A stretch of DNA of 64,000 nucleotides from Solibacillus faecavium (GTDB taxonomy: Bacteria; Bacillota; Bacilli; Bacillales_A; Planococcaceae): positions 496,001-560,000 of the forward strand of contig NZ_JACSPZ010000001.1 in NCBI RefSeq assembly GCF_014836905.1, written 5' to 3'. The translations under genes and the position numbers were made by a program. The notes under the pieces are model-generated. The model was not told the DNA's origin and did no database searches. It saw only the letters and a list, made by a program, of their open reading frames with translations. Every line of letters begins with the position of its first letter. The stretch's first letter is position 1. This document shows, piece after piece, positions 50,681 through 59,315 of the stretch.

Positions 50681-51082
50681 TTACGTTTCCTCCTTCGCAA
50701 GCTTTTTTAAATGCTTTAATTCTTCCATCATTTTCTTTTGATTCTTTTCTTCCATTAGTTTGGACGATTCCCAAAACATTTTAAAATCGGCCGATACATT
50801 TACCGTACTTCCTTCATATTGCTTTTCTAACTTCTTCTGCCAGCGATCTTCAATTTTTTGGCGATTCCACTTTTTTAAAGGCTTTAACTGCATTGCAACA
50901 AATATTTCGTTTTCAATTACGACAATATTTACTTGTTCGATATCTGAATCCTTTTCAAAAAGTTTTTCTACTTCATGCTGATGTTGCGTATTGTCTGTTT
51001 TTGAATAAGTCATTACTTTCTCACGGTCACCACAACCAGTAAGAATTAAAACTAAACTTATTCCTAAGAGCGCTTTTCGCAT
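50681..51082 (-). CDS. YhcN/YlaJ-family sporulation lipoprotein
   Basis: Lipoprotein of 133 aa; signal peptide MRKALLGISLVLILTGC with C17. The domain (EVEKLFEKDSDIEQVNIVVIENEIFVAMQLKPLKKWNRQKIEDRWQKKLEKQY) fits the YhcN/YlaJ family found in spores. It is the first gene of the spoVAC-D-Eb operon, an arrangement like that in accessory spoVA operons of other Bacillales. A sigma-G-like promoter lies 32 bases upstream. Confidence 0.85.
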   Translation of the reverse strand: MRKALLGISLVLILTGCGDREKVMTYSKTDNTQHQHEVEKLFEKDSDIEQVNIVVIENEIFVAMQLKPLKKWNRQKIEDRWQKKLEKQYEGSTVNVSADFKMFWESSKLMEEKNQKKMMEELKHLKKLAKEET

Positions 51083-51113
51083 AACAGTCCCCCCTTATGT
51101 CCATTTTTCTCCG

Positions 51114-51143
51114 AGTATAGCCTTTCGTATTTTGAATTATTCA
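51114..51143 (-). promoter_or_regulatory. Sigma-G-like promoter of the spoVA operon
   Basis: On the minus strand TGAATA (51138-51143) stands 18 bases from CTATACT/TATACT (51114-51119/20), close to the sigma-G consensus TGAATA-N17/18-CATACTA. Forespore expression is what spoVA genes require. Confidence 0.5.
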
Positions 51144-51241
51144 TTGACGATAAGGAAGTTTCATAAAGCCCGTCATTCGCCCGATTCATTCACAGAACAG
51201 GTCATATTTTAGATAGAGTTAAGTTTTAGGAGGTGAAAATT

Positions 51242-51751
51242 ATGGGTTGTGGAAGAGGAAATAGTGATTCAGGCAACCACTCTTCAAAAGGGTGTGTATG
51301 TGAAGTTGTTCGCGCAATTTTGGAAATTCAAAATGCTGCAGTACAGGATGATTGCAATAGATGTACAACAAACTGCTTCTTAGAGCCACTTGGAGGAATT
51401 GTGAACCCTGCACGTTCAAATGCTGATACACGTGTGTTTACATTATTAAATAAAGATGGCTCACCGTTCTTTGCTACATTCTCTAACGAACCGTCTTCTC
51501 CATGTGTATCGATTTATTTCCGTGTAGAGGACATTTTTGATGGCTGCTGCGCAACATTACGTGTTTTAATACCAGAAGATGCAAGTGGAAATCCGGTAGA
51601 TTTATTAAGTAATTGTGGGTCTAAGATTGATTTCCGTGAAGTATGTAGAGTTACACAGTTCGATGCTTCAGACAGCTGTATTACAGTTGATTTAGATTGC
51701 TTCTGCGCTGTTCAATGTATCGATGACGTGGACCTTGGCATTTGTGACTAA
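51242..51751 (+). CDS. Cysteine-rich spore coat/crust protein, CotY/CotZ family
   Basis: Protein of 169 aa with many cysteines (MGCGRG..., KGCVCEVVRAILEIQNAAVQDDCNRCTTNCF, GCCATLRVLIP, CFCAVQCIDDVDLGICD), the pattern of CotY, CotZ and ExsY that build the spore crust or exosporium basal layer by disulphide cross-linking. ATG at 51242 follows AGGAGG by 8 bases; the GTG at 51233 overlaps the ribosome site. A CATATTTTA (51203) matches the sigma-K -10 rule, without a clear -35. CotY and CotZ cannot be told apart by eye. Confidence 0.92.
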   Translation: MGCGRGNSDSGNHSSKGCVCEVVRAILEIQNAAVQDDCNRCTTNCFLEPLGGIVNPARSNADTRVFTLLNKDGSPFFATFSNEPSSPCVSIYFRVEDIFDGCCATLRVLIPEDASGNPVDLLSNCGSKIDFREVCRVTQFDASDSCITVDLDCFCAVQCIDDVDLGICD

Positions 51752-51760
51752 TTGATCTAT

Positions 51761-51799
51761 AAAAAATGAGGAGCCAAATAAGTGGCTCCTCATTTTAAA
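51761..51799. terminator. Bidirectional terminator between the coat genes
   Basis: AAATGAGGAGCCA pairs with TGGCTCCTCATTT around a six-base loop; A-run left, T-run right. It overlaps the last codons of the convergent CotO-like gene. Confidence 0.88.
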
Positions 51800-52136
51800 C
51801 CGTATGATGAATCATCACAATTTCATTTGCATGAATCCAGCGCTTTGTCTGGAAACAATTCAATAATACTTGACTGCCATTTATTTTATCAATGGAAGCA
51901 TGTATTCTTTCACCTGACTGTAAAATAAATAATAACATTCTTGGCTCCTTCACTGGCTTGGCAAAATAATTAAGCTGCCTTGCAACGAGGGAGTTTTCAA
52001 TTTTTTCAGGGATAGGACGCACATAAATAGACGTACTTTCTTCCTCAATTTCATCAATTTTCTTTTCCTGAATATAACTCGGACTTGCAATAAAAAGTAA
52101 TGGATGAATTTCCACATTCCACATCCTCTTTTTCAT
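51795..52136 (-). CDS. CotO-like spore coat protein
   Basis: Protein of 113 aa. The N-terminal VEIHPLLFIASPSYIQEKKIDEI resembles the KPMLYIxQP opening of CotO (YjbX), and the C-terminal region LLFILQSGERIHASIDKINGSQVLLNCFQTKRWIHANEIVMIHH is an SH3-like beta pattern as in CotO family members. In B. subtilis cotO is adjacent to cotZ, as here. Similarity is modest and the middle is shorter than in CotO, so the call rests partly on context. Confidence 0.55.
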   Translation of the reverse strand: MKKRMWNVEIHPLLFIASPSYIQEKKIDEIEEESTSIYVRPIPEKIENSLVARQLNYFAKPVKEPRMLLFILQSGERIHASIDKINGSQVLLNCFQTKRWIHANEIVMIHHTV

Positions 52137-52166
52137 ACAATATGCAATAAACTTTCAAATCGTTCC

Positions 52167-53537
52167 TTATAGAATAAGACCAATAAAGGTAGTAGCCAAT
52201 CCTAAATAAATTACAATACTCGTGACATCGTTCAATGTCGTAATAAAAGGACCCGATGCAACGGCAGGGTCGACGCCTAGCTTATGCATAATAATCGGAA
52301 TAAATGACCCGGCTAATGTAGCGACAATAATGGAACAGCAAATTGATGCCCCGACAAGTAAACCTACTATCAAGGTACCTTTCCAAAAGAAAATAATTCC
52401 CACTACGATAGCTCCGCTGACCAATCCCATAATGATACCTGTACTTAATTCACGAAGGACAAGCTTGAACTTACTTTTACCTCCGATATCTCCAGTTGCA
52501 ATACCTCGAATCGCGACTGCTAATGCCTGTGTACCACTATTTCCTGATGTACCGGAAATGAGTGGAATAAACGTGGCAAGTAATGCGACTTTATCAAGCG
52601 TTGCTTCAAATATCCCCATTAACCCTGAAGTAAGCATTCCTAGAAACAATAAAATAATTAACCAAGGCAAGCGTTTTCCAGCTGCTCGTATCGGACCTGC
52701 ATCATTGTCATCCATATCCGAAATACCCGCCAGTTTTGAGTAGTCATCTTCTGCTTCTTCTTCAATAACATCGATAATATCATCGAATGTAATGATACCT
52801 TGGAGTTCTCGAGTTTCATTAATAACCGGAATTGCTAAAAAGTCATAGTCCTTCATTAAATTCGCGACATTTTCCTGGTCGTCGGTCACCTTCACAGAAA
52901 GGACGCGATCACTCATAATGTCACGAATATATAAATCTCCTTCTGCAACAATTAATTCTCGTAACGTCATGACACCAAGCAGTTTATGGGAACTGTCGAC
53001 AACAAAAATATAGTAAATGGTTTCGGCAGTCTGTGCTTCTTGACGCAATACGCGCATCGCCTCACGAACAGTAGCACTCTCTAAAACCGAAACATACTCG
53101 GTTGTCATTATTGCCCCTGCTGTGTATTCCTCATAGCCTAAAAGCTCATTGATTTCATCAACAGTTTCATCATCCATCATATCTAAGTAATTTTCACGTT
53201 GCTCAGTGTTCAGTTCATTTAATATATCTACCGCATTATCGGTATACATAAAACCGAGCATCGCAGCGCCATAGGATGGATCCATTTCATTTAAATAGCT
53301 TTCATATTCATCATCTTCAATTTCCATTGACTCTAAAATAATGGCCATTTCCTGAGGAGACAAGTAACGATAAATAACTTGCCGTATATCCGGACCTACC
53401 TCTTCGTAAAACTGTGCTTGATCAAATGGATGGAGAACTAAAAAATGCTCACGAAATGCTTCAATATTTTCCTCATCGAGTAGCATTCGCAAAAAGGACT
53501 CATCATACTGTACTTCATCATTTCTTTCCTCTATCAT
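52167..53537 (-). CDS. mgtE: Magnesium transporter MgtE
   Basis: Mg2+ channel of 456 aa: N-terminal helical domain (about 1-130), tandem CBS domains (about 131-260: EYVSVLESATVREAMRVLRQEAQTAETIYYIFVVD; VKVTDDQENVANLMKDYDFLAIPVINE), connecting helix, and five C-terminal membrane helices with the pore motif PLISGTSGNSGTQALAVAIRGIA. Gating by cytosolic Mg2+ through the CBS domains is known. AAGGAGGGG precedes the ATG. No M-box riboswitch could be recognised upstream. Confidence 0.95.
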   Translation of the reverse strand: MIEERNDEVQYDESFLRMLLDEENIEAFREHFLVLHPFDQAQFYEEVGPDIRQVIYRYLSPQEMAIILESMEIEDDEYESYLNEMDPSYGAAMLGFMYTDNAVDILNELNTEQRENYLDMMDDETVDEINELLGYEEYTAGAIMTTEYVSVLESATVREAMRVLRQEAQTAETIYYIFVVDSSHKLLGVMTLRELIVAEGDLYIRDIMSDRVLSVKVTDDQENVANLMKDYDFLAIPVINETRELQGIITFDDIIDVIEEEAEDDYSKLAGISDMDDNDAGPIRAAGKRLPWLIILLFLGMLTSGLMGIFEATLDKVALLATFIPLISGTSGNSGTQALAVAIRGIATGDIGGKSKFKLVLRELSTGIIMGLVSGAIVVGIIFFWKGTLIVGLLVGASICCSIIVATLAGSFIPIIMHKLGVDPAVASGPFITTLNDVTSIVIYLGLATTFIGLIL

Positions 53538-53858
53538 GCTTGTCCCCTCCTTTCAATTACTTTATTAATTCTATTATATGCGCTCAATTTCCAATTGCAT
53601 CAAAATCCAATTATTCATCTTGCACAGTCCAATATTGCTATAACAAAGGACTATTTTATTACTAACTTTTTCAGTTCGTCAAGGATAGGAATTGCCTGTA
53701 TTTATTTACAATATTTAATTGAAGCAGGATTCTGTCCGCCCTTCCAACAGTATATTCCCTTTTTCACTAAAAAATAAAAGACACCATTTCAGTAATTGGC
53801 TAGACTGTAGACAAACTCTTAAAAAGTGTGTACTTAAAAATTAAATTAACATTGAACC
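53538..53858. other. Intergenic region upstream of mgtE
   Basis: Non-coding; I looked for an M-box (Mg2+) riboswitch and for a ykoK-type aptamer on the minus strand and saw none of the conserved blocks. Plus-strand open frames at 53414-53777 lack ribosome sites. The promoter of mgtE must lie here but cannot be placed with confidence. Confidence 0.4.
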
Positions 53859-54034
53859 GTTGATTTCCATTCCGGGACCGATGCTTTCCCCGGGCACGGC
53901 TCCAGCTAACTAAATGGTGCCAAGAGCGGCAGGCACCATTTAGTGGATCTTCCGCACGGTGCTCCTGCGGTTACTCGTCGCAAAATAAATTTTGCTGTTC
54001 CCGGTGGAGTCACGGTCCCTCCATTCCAATCAAC
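53859..54034. repeat. GC-rich structured intergenic repeat, copy 3 (with inserted hairpin)
   Basis: About 176 bp. Outer arms GTTGATT/AATCAAC, identical TCCATTCC in both arms, then GGGACCG/CGGTCCC and CCGGG/CCCGG, the same plan as copies 1 and 2. The centre is longer and holds a perfect 13-bp hairpin ACTAAATGGTGCC/GGCACCATTTAGT (53909-53921 and 53931-53943). No coding potential. Confidence 0.82.
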
Positions 54035-54114
54035 TTATTAATCCCTTTAAATAAAGTGAGGAACGATTGGATAACTTGTTCCTGCTACGCATTTAGTTAA
54101 AATTTATAATAAAA

Positions 54115-54158
54115 AGACAAAAGGTCTCGGGAGACGAACTCTCGAGATCTTTTGTCGA
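54115..54158 (-). terminator. Terminator of the yjbM-nadK-yjbO operon
   Basis: On the minus strand ACAAAAG-A-TCTCG-AGAG pairs with CTCC-CGAGA-C-CTTTTGT and is followed by TTTTTATT. Confidence 0.82.
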
Positions 54159-54177
54159 CAATCTGTGGCATCTTCTA

Positions 54178-55062
54178 TTAATTAATAAGGTTTGATATTT
54201 CAGGCGGGAGATTGCTACAAAATTGCATATTCTCCTTCGTTAATGGATGTTCAAACTGGATATTCCGGCAATGGAGTGCCTGACGATTAAATAATGTTCG
54301 ACTTCCTCCGTATAATTCGTCTCCTACTAAAGGGTGTCCTATATGAGCCATATGGACTCTTATTTGATGTGTTCTCCCTGTATGGAGCTTAAGGCGAATA
54401 TGAGTCAAGTTATTTTTACGTGCTATAACCGATACATCCGTATGTGCAAACTGACCATCCGCACGTACTTCACGTTCGATAATACTCGTATCTTTTCGTC
54501 CAATCGGTAAAATTATGGACTGTTGATCTTGTTCTACATACCCTTCAACGATTGCTTCATATTCACGATGAATACTTCCGTTTTTTTGCTGGCCACTCAT
54601 TATATGATGTATATGACGATGTTTCGCAATGACCATCAGCCCTGACGTATCACGGTCGAGTCGTGTAACAATATGCACCGTTGAAGCCAGTTGCTGTTGA
54701 ACGAAATAGCCATATACATAATTTGCGATGCTGCCGTTTAGGTGTTCTCTGGAAGGAATGGAATTCATAAAAGAAGGCTTGTCCAATACGAGTACGGCTT
54801 CATCTTCATATACAATGGCTAAAGGACCTTCTTGTGCAGTCAAACCTTCGCTTACTTCCTCCTGTGGAAAAATAATTGTTACGACATCTCCAATTTTAAG
54901 GCTATGCCGTACATTCTTTTCTTCACCATTGACTAAAAGTGTTCCTCCATCAAATTTGATGGCGGTCAAAGCACGCTTCGAAATTCCCCATTGAGCAATC
55001 GCATCACGCAATAGGGCATTTTCTATTGAATTAATAAATTGTAATTGAAATCTTTTATCCAT
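54178..55062 (-). CDS. RluA/RluD-family RNA pseudouridine synthase (YjbO-like)
   Basis: Pseudouridine synthase of 294 aa. An N-terminal S4-like domain (WGISKRALTAIKFDGGTLLVNGEEKNVRHSLKIGDVVTI) precedes the catalytic domain with HIVTRLDRDTSGLMVIAK (catalytic Asp in RLDRDTSG) and RLKLHTGRTHQIRVHMAHIGHPLVGDELYGG. Modifies rRNA or another structured RNA; the target site is unknown. Third gene of yjbM-nadK-yjbO, 11 bases after nadK. Confidence 0.92.
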   Translation of the reverse strand: MDKRFQLQFINSIENALLRDAIAQWGISKRALTAIKFDGGTLLVNGEEKNVRHSLKIGDVVTIIFPQEEVSEGLTAQEGPLAIVYEDEAVLVLDKPSFMNSIPSREHLNGSIANYVYGYFVQQQLASTVHIVTRLDRDTSGLMVIAKHRHIHHIMSGQQKNGSIHREYEAIVEGYVEQDQQSIILPIGRKDTSIIEREVRADGQFAHTDVSVIARKNNLTHIRLKLHTGRTHQIRVHMAHIGHPLVGDELYGGSRTLFNRQALHCRNIQFEHPLTKENMQFCSNLPPEISNLIN

Positions 55063-55073
55063 ATAACCTCATT

Positions 55074-55868
55074 CTATTCATTTGAGACAAATGAATCATG
55101 TACACGTTCCCAAAATGGAAATGGTCGGAAGCGCGCAAAACGCACTTTTTCATTTGCAACATTGAAGGTAATCGACTTTACATCTGTTTCCGTCATGCTT
55201 ATATGATCGACAGTCATATTAAATTGCTGCTCATGGACTGGCTTTAATACACAATTGTGATGTGCAGGTAATACTAAGGAAGAACCTACAGTACGAAAGA
55301 CACGATTGTTGATTGATGCCATTTCTGTAAGTTGGAAAGCTTGTAATGTTGGGTGGATAATTGCTCCACCTAAAGCTTTATTGTATGCGGTACTCCCCGA
55401 TGGTGTCGAAATACACAACCCATCGCCACGGAACCGTTCGAAATGCTCACCATTTAGCTCAACATCCATTACAAGGGTAACGTCCGGTGATTTTATCGTA
55501 GCTTCATTCAGAGCCAAATAAGTACTGGAATCCGAATGATGGCGATGTACCTGTACTTCCAACAGCGGATATTCGACTACATTAAATTCCTTTTTAGCAA
55601 TCGATAATACTAACTTTTCCAGCTCGGAAGGCTTCCAATCGGCATAAAAACCTAAATGCCCTGTATGAATACCAACAAAAGCTGTTTTGTCCAAACGATG
55701 CAAATAGCGATGGAATGCATGCAATAAAGTCCCATCACCACCAATGGAAAGAACAATTTCTGGCTCTTCCTCATCAAATTTCAACCCGAAATCGATTAAA
55801 TAAGATTTTGCGAGCTCCATCAATTCATTTGATTGGTCATCTCTGCGTGATTGAATTGCAAACTTCAT
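55074..55868 (-). CDS. nadK: NAD kinase
   Basis: ATP-NAD kinase of 264 aa making [17 protein letters not shown] (GGDG motif), [22 protein letters not shown] (NE motif) and [12 protein letters not shown] are all in place. The start ATG shares a base with the yjbM stop (55868), and the enzyme is the YjbN/PpnK orthologue by order. Essential in most bacteria. Confidence 0.95.
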   Translation of the reverse strand: MKFAIQSRRDDQSNELMELAKSYLIDFGLKFDEEEPEIVLSIGGDGTLLHAFHRYLHRLDKTAFVGIHTGHLGFYADWKPSELEKLVLSIAKKEFNVVEYPLLEVQVHRHHSDSSTYLALNEATIKSPDVTLVMDVELNGEHFERFRGDGLCISTPSGSTAYNKALGGAIIHPTLQAFQLTEMASINNRVFRTVGSSLVLPAHHNCVLKPVHEQQFNMTVDHISMTETDVKSITFNVANEKVRFARFRPFPFWERVHDSFVSNE

Positions 55869-56545
55869 TAGCTTTCACGCTCCTCTTTGTCAGTTGACTT
55901 ATGAATAGCTGTATTAGTTGCTTCTTTTACTTCACTAAAATATGCTTGAGCCTCATGAATTTCACTTTTAATTGAGGACATTTCCTCATCCAGACGAAAT
56001 GCCGCTTCTGCCGCACTTTGCAATCGATTTTTTATTTCTTCCGGGAAAATCCCCTTATACTTATAGTTTAATGAATGCTCGATAGATGCCCAAAAGTTCA
56101 TTGCCAATGTACGGATTTGAATTTCGGCCACGACAACAATGCGGCCCTGAATCGTTTCTACAGGATATTCTACAATCATATGATGTGAGCGGTAGCCACT
56201 CGGTTTACTATGTGTAATATAATCCTTTTCTTCAATAACCTTCATATCATTACGCTGGCGAATCAATTCCGTAACTGTAGCAATATCGTCAACAAACTGG
56301 CACATGATACGAACGCCTGCAATATCCTGCAATTCATTGCCTAAACGCGGATTCGGCTCAAATGGTATCCCTTTATCAAACGATTTATCATATATACTCG
56401 CAAGTGGTTTAACACGGCCTGTTACGAATTCAATTGGTGAATTTGCACTCATGATGCCAAATTGCGATCGCATGCCTTTTAATTTAATTTTCAGTTCGTC
56501 CACTGCTTGTCGATATGGACTTAAAAATACTTCCCACTGCCCCAT
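55868..56545 (-). CDS. yjbM: Small alarmone synthetase (RelQ/SasB, YjbM)
   Basis: Single-domain (p)ppGpp synthetase of 225 aa, without hydrolase or TGS/ACT domains. Signatures: [74 protein letters not shown]. Close to B. subtilis YjbM (SasB), a tetramer activated by pppGpp. The C-terminal tail is Lys/Glu rich. Translationally coupled to nadK. Confidence 0.94.
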   Translation of the reverse strand: MGQWEVFLSPYRQAVDELKIKLKGMRSQFGIMSANSPIEFVTGRVKPLASIYDKSFDKGIPFEPNPRLGNELQDIAGVRIMCQFVDDIATVTELIRQRNDMKVIEEKDYITHSKPSGYRSHHMIVEYPVETIQGRIVVVAEIQIRTLAMNFWASIEHSLNYKYKGIFPEEIKNRLQSAAEAAFRLDEEMSSIKSEIHEAQAYFSEVKEATNTAIHKSTDKEERES

Positions 56546-56710
56546 TTACAAAGCCCCCCAACTTGAAATAGTACTTTCACGTCACACTATTTCAAAACAC
56601 GTTGTTTCAAACAATTATACTTCTTGTGCATAAGAAAAACACATTTCACACTTAAATAGCACGAAATGGCACGTTTTTCATTTCAATACATTAAAATTGC
56701 TAATCATTCT

Positions 56711-57088
56711 TTACAAAAAATCAGCAAATTCCTTTTCTACAGCTTCTACAAAGCGGTCTCCATAGTTGCTGTTTCCTACTATATTGTACAATAATCCTTT
56801 TAATTCATCGGTAAACTGTATAAGAGGTACCAAGCCATCTTCTACTTTTAAATATGGCTGTTGCCCTGACTTTAACATTTGTACTAATTGCGACCATACA
56901 GCTTGTGGAAAACCAATATAACTATATGCATCATTTTCTTCTATGATATAAAGAAACGCCTCATTATCCGAATCAACAATCACTTGTCCTACAGGTTGCA
57001 ATTGGCTAAGTTGTTTCTTTTCATTTAAAATAAAATTGATTTCATTATGTACTGCTTGATATTGACTAACTATATATACATTTCTCAA
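56711..57088 (-). CDS. UPF0738 family protein (YjbL-like)
   Basis: Protein of 125 aa, soluble, mixed alpha/beta (IVSQYQAVHNEINFILNEKKQLSQLQPVGQVIVDSDNEAFLYIIEENDAYSYIGFPQAVWSQLVQML). Size and position between yjbM and yjbK correspond to YjbL of B. subtilis, a protein without known function. AAGGAG precedes the ATG at about 9 bases. Assignment to UPF0738 is from memory of the family and synteny. Confidence 0.72.
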   Translation of the reverse strand: MRNVYIVSQYQAVHNEINFILNEKKQLSQLQPVGQVIVDSDNEAFLYIIEENDAYSYIGFPQAVWSQLVQMLKSGQQPYLKVEDGLVPLIQFTDELKGLLYNIVGNSNYGDRFVEAVEKEFADFL

Positions 57089-57279
57089 TGAATTGAACTC
57101 CTTTTCAATTACGTCTTAATGTTGTATGTTCTAATTTTTCAAACCGGCATGAAATCTTTAAAAATCTATGCCATCCACTACTTGCCTTCACTTCATATTT
57201 TACCATAGGACTATCGATTGGTGCAGTTTCGTTTTATTGATTTAAAATAAAAACCTAAACAGTAAAGGAAGATTAAACA

Positions 57280-57867
57280 ATGACCCAGCATATCGAAATA
57301 GAATTTAAAAATATTTTAACAAAAGCACAATATGAAGAACTTCTTCAGGCTTTTTCCATCCAGCCCGACCAGATTATTCGTCAAGTTAACCACTACTTCG
57401 ATACATCTAGCAATCATTTAAAGCAACTCCAAAGTGCACTTAGAATTCGAGAATTCGGGGAAACAATTGAGTGTACATTAAAAGAAAAAACATCAGAACA
57501 TCAACATTTAGAAACAACCGACTATATAACAAGGGAACAAGCCGATCAAATGCTGGCTGGCAATAGGATTACATTGCCTACTGTAAATGAAAGATTAGAA
57601 CTTTTTGACATTCCTATGAACACGTTGCAGTGCTACGGATCATTGACAACAGACCGAGTAGAGATACCTTACGAGGGAGGTTTACTTGTGTTCGATCATT
57701 CTTTTTATTTGCACTGCGACGATTATGAGGTAGAATATGAGACAAATGATGAAAAGATTGGAAAAATAATTTTTTCCTCATTTTTAGCAAAACATTCAAT
57801 TGAGCCGCAGCCCGCCCAAAAGAAAATTGTGCGATTTATGACGGCATTGAATAATCAGAAAGGCTAG
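57280..57867 (+). CDS. yjbK: CYTH-domain phosphatase YjbK
   Basis: Triphosphate-tunnel metalloenzyme of 195 aa. The ExExK motif is HIEIEFKN at residues 4-11; further charged strands NHYFDTSSNHLKQLQSALRIREFGETIECTLKEK line the tunnel. Family members hydrolyse tripolyphosphate or other triphosphorylated compounds; a polyphosphate link would fit the window's ppk/ppx but is speculative. GGAAG precedes the ATG. Divergent from yjbL, followed 8 bases later by yjbJ. Confidence 0.9.
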   Translation: MTQHIEIEFKNILTKAQYEELLQAFSIQPDQIIRQVNHYFDTSSNHLKQLQSALRIREFGETIECTLKEKTSEHQHLETTDYITREQADQMLAGNRITLPTVNERLELFDIPMNTLQCYGSLTTDRVEIPYEGGLLVFDHSFYLHCDDYEVEYETNDEKIGKIIFSSFLAKHSIEPQPAQKKIVRFMTALNNQKG

Positions 57868-57875
57868 GTGCTGTC

Positions 57876-58628
57876 ATGGATATTTCATCAATGAAGTCAT
57901 TGTTGGAACTACAGGCAATTCAAAACATCAATACATCACACCAACCAGGCTCGAGTACATTACCATCATCGAACTCGACTTTATTTTCTGATTTAATGAG
58001 CGATATATTAAATGGTCAATCCCTTAATGGGCTTGGCGATGTAGGTACCTTACAGCAATTCACAAATCCAGAACAACAAAATTCAACTACCAATAATTAT
58101 ATCGCTTCATTTTTATTAGAAAATTCAAATAATTCAACGGATTTGGCTGGTTCCCATTACCTCCAAGCAACGAGCGTAACACCAACCAATCTTGAATCAT
58201 ATATGAAAGATTATACGCGTAATAACGATATAAATAATTTCTTTAATGGGGCAGAAAAATATCAAGCAGAAATTGCAGCTGCCGCGAAGAAGTACAATAT
58301 TCCTGAAAAATTAATTACCGCTGTAATGAAGCAGGAATCAAATTTCAATCCATCCGCTATTAGTGGTGCTGGGGCATCGGGCTTAATGCAACTAATGCCG
58401 GCTACTGCAAACTATCTAGGCGTAAAAGACCGCTTTGATCCTGAACAGAATATTATGGGTGGAGCCAAATATTTACGTCAAATGCTGAATCAGTTCGATA
58501 ACAATATAGAGACAGCTCTTGCCGCTTATAATGCAGGTCCAGGAAATGTTAAGAAATATGGAGGAGTCCCTCCTTTCCAAGAAACTCAAAATTATGTCAA
58601 AAAAGTAATGAATTATATAAACGTATAG
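57876..58628 (+). CDS. yjbJ: Lytic transglycosylase SLT-domain protein (YjbJ-like)
   Basis: Protein of 250 aa with a Ser/Asn/Gln-rich N-terminal half (about 1-125) and an SLT domain at about 128-250. Catalytic Glu in AVMKQESNFNPSAISGAGASGLMQLMPATA, and AYNAGPGNVKKYGG near the end are intact, so peptidoglycan cleavage is expected. No signal peptide is visible, the same puzzle as in B. subtilis YjbJ; export may use another route. Cotranscribed with yjbK. Confidence 0.9.
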   Translation: MDISSMKSLLELQAIQNINTSHQPGSSTLPSSNSTLFSDLMSDILNGQSLNGLGDVGTLQQFTNPEQQNSTTNNYIASFLLENSNNSTDLAGSHYLQATSVTPTNLESYMKDYTRNNDINNFFNGAEKYQAEIAAAAKKYNIPEKLITAVMKQESNFNPSAISGAGASGLMQLMPATANYLGVKDRFDPEQNIMGGAKYLRQMLNQFDNNIETALAAYNAGPGNVKKYGGVPPFQETQNYVKKVMNYINV

Positions 58629-58767
58629 CCCATAAAATGTCATTTATTTGCAAATTGACGTTAGCAGTGAACTTTTTAACATGTAAATGTTCCTACTGTA
58701 AAATTTTTTAATAAACAATTAAACCTACTATATATATGCATTTCTAGCATATTTTATATGGATGTAA

Positions 58768-58803
58768 AGAGCCCTTCAAATTTTTTGCAGGGCACTTTAT
58801 TTG
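58768..58803 (+). terminator. Probable terminator of yjbK-yjbJ
   Basis: GCCCT pairs with AGGGC across a T-rich loop, then ACTTTATTT. Short stem, 140 bases after the yjbJ stop; no other hairpin is better placed. Confidence 0.4.
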
Positions 58804-58916
58804 TTAAAACATCATTCCGTTGCTAGAATGAATGTAACGCCTAAATGAAATTTATATTACGGAAACGTCATCCTATTTCATTAATGGGCTAAGAAAGACA
58901 CAAAGGAGTATAACTA

Positions 58917-59315
58917 ATGAATCGAAATTATACGATTCCTTATGAGGAACTCGGCGCTGAAAAGCTTTCTGAATTAATTAACGCGTTCTACTCTCGAGTG
59001 GCGAAGCATCCATTATTAATTCCTATTTTTCCAGATGATTTAACAGAAACAATTCGTAAACAAATACAATTCCAAACGCAGTATCTAGGGGGGCCTAATC
59101 TCTTCAGTGAAGAACACGGTCATCCAATGATGCGTGCCCGACATATGCATTTTAAAATTACACCCGATCGTGCCCAGGCATGGCTAGAATGTATGGCAGA
59201 AGCGATGGACGAGGTTGGCTTAGACGGTAAATTCCGCGAAGTTTACTATAAGCGTCTCGTGATGACTGCTCACCATATGGTTAACGCCCCAAATGATGAG
59301 GAGGGATTTGAGTGA
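58917..59315 (+). CDS. yjbI: Truncated hemoglobin, group II (YjbI)
   Basis: Globin of 132 aa of the trHbO type. LINAFYSRVAKHPLLIPIFPDDL (helices B/E), LGGPNLFSEEHGHPMMRARHMHFKI with proximal-side His, and WLECMAEAMDEVGL (Trp G8). Binds heme and O2 or NO; peroxidase-like activity is reported for some relatives. Overlaps spxH by 4 bases (GTG start inside its TGA), the yjbI-yjbH pair of B. subtilis. Confidence 0.93.
   Translation: MNRNYTIPYEELGAEKLSELINAFYSRVAKHPLLIPIFPDDLTETIRKQIQFQTQYLGGPNLFSEEHGHPMMRARHMHFKITPDRAQAWLECMAEAMDEVGLDGKFREVYYKRLVMTAHHMVNAPNDEEGFE

Noticed and set aside
53538..53858. Mg2+ riboswitch (M-box) upstream of mgtE
   Set aside because: None of the conserved M-box blocks could be found on the minus strand.
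9168..54034. Reading the GC-rich repeats as IS remnants
   Set aside because: No coding remnant and no target-site duplication visible; the shared feature is secondary structure, so they are reported as structured repeats.
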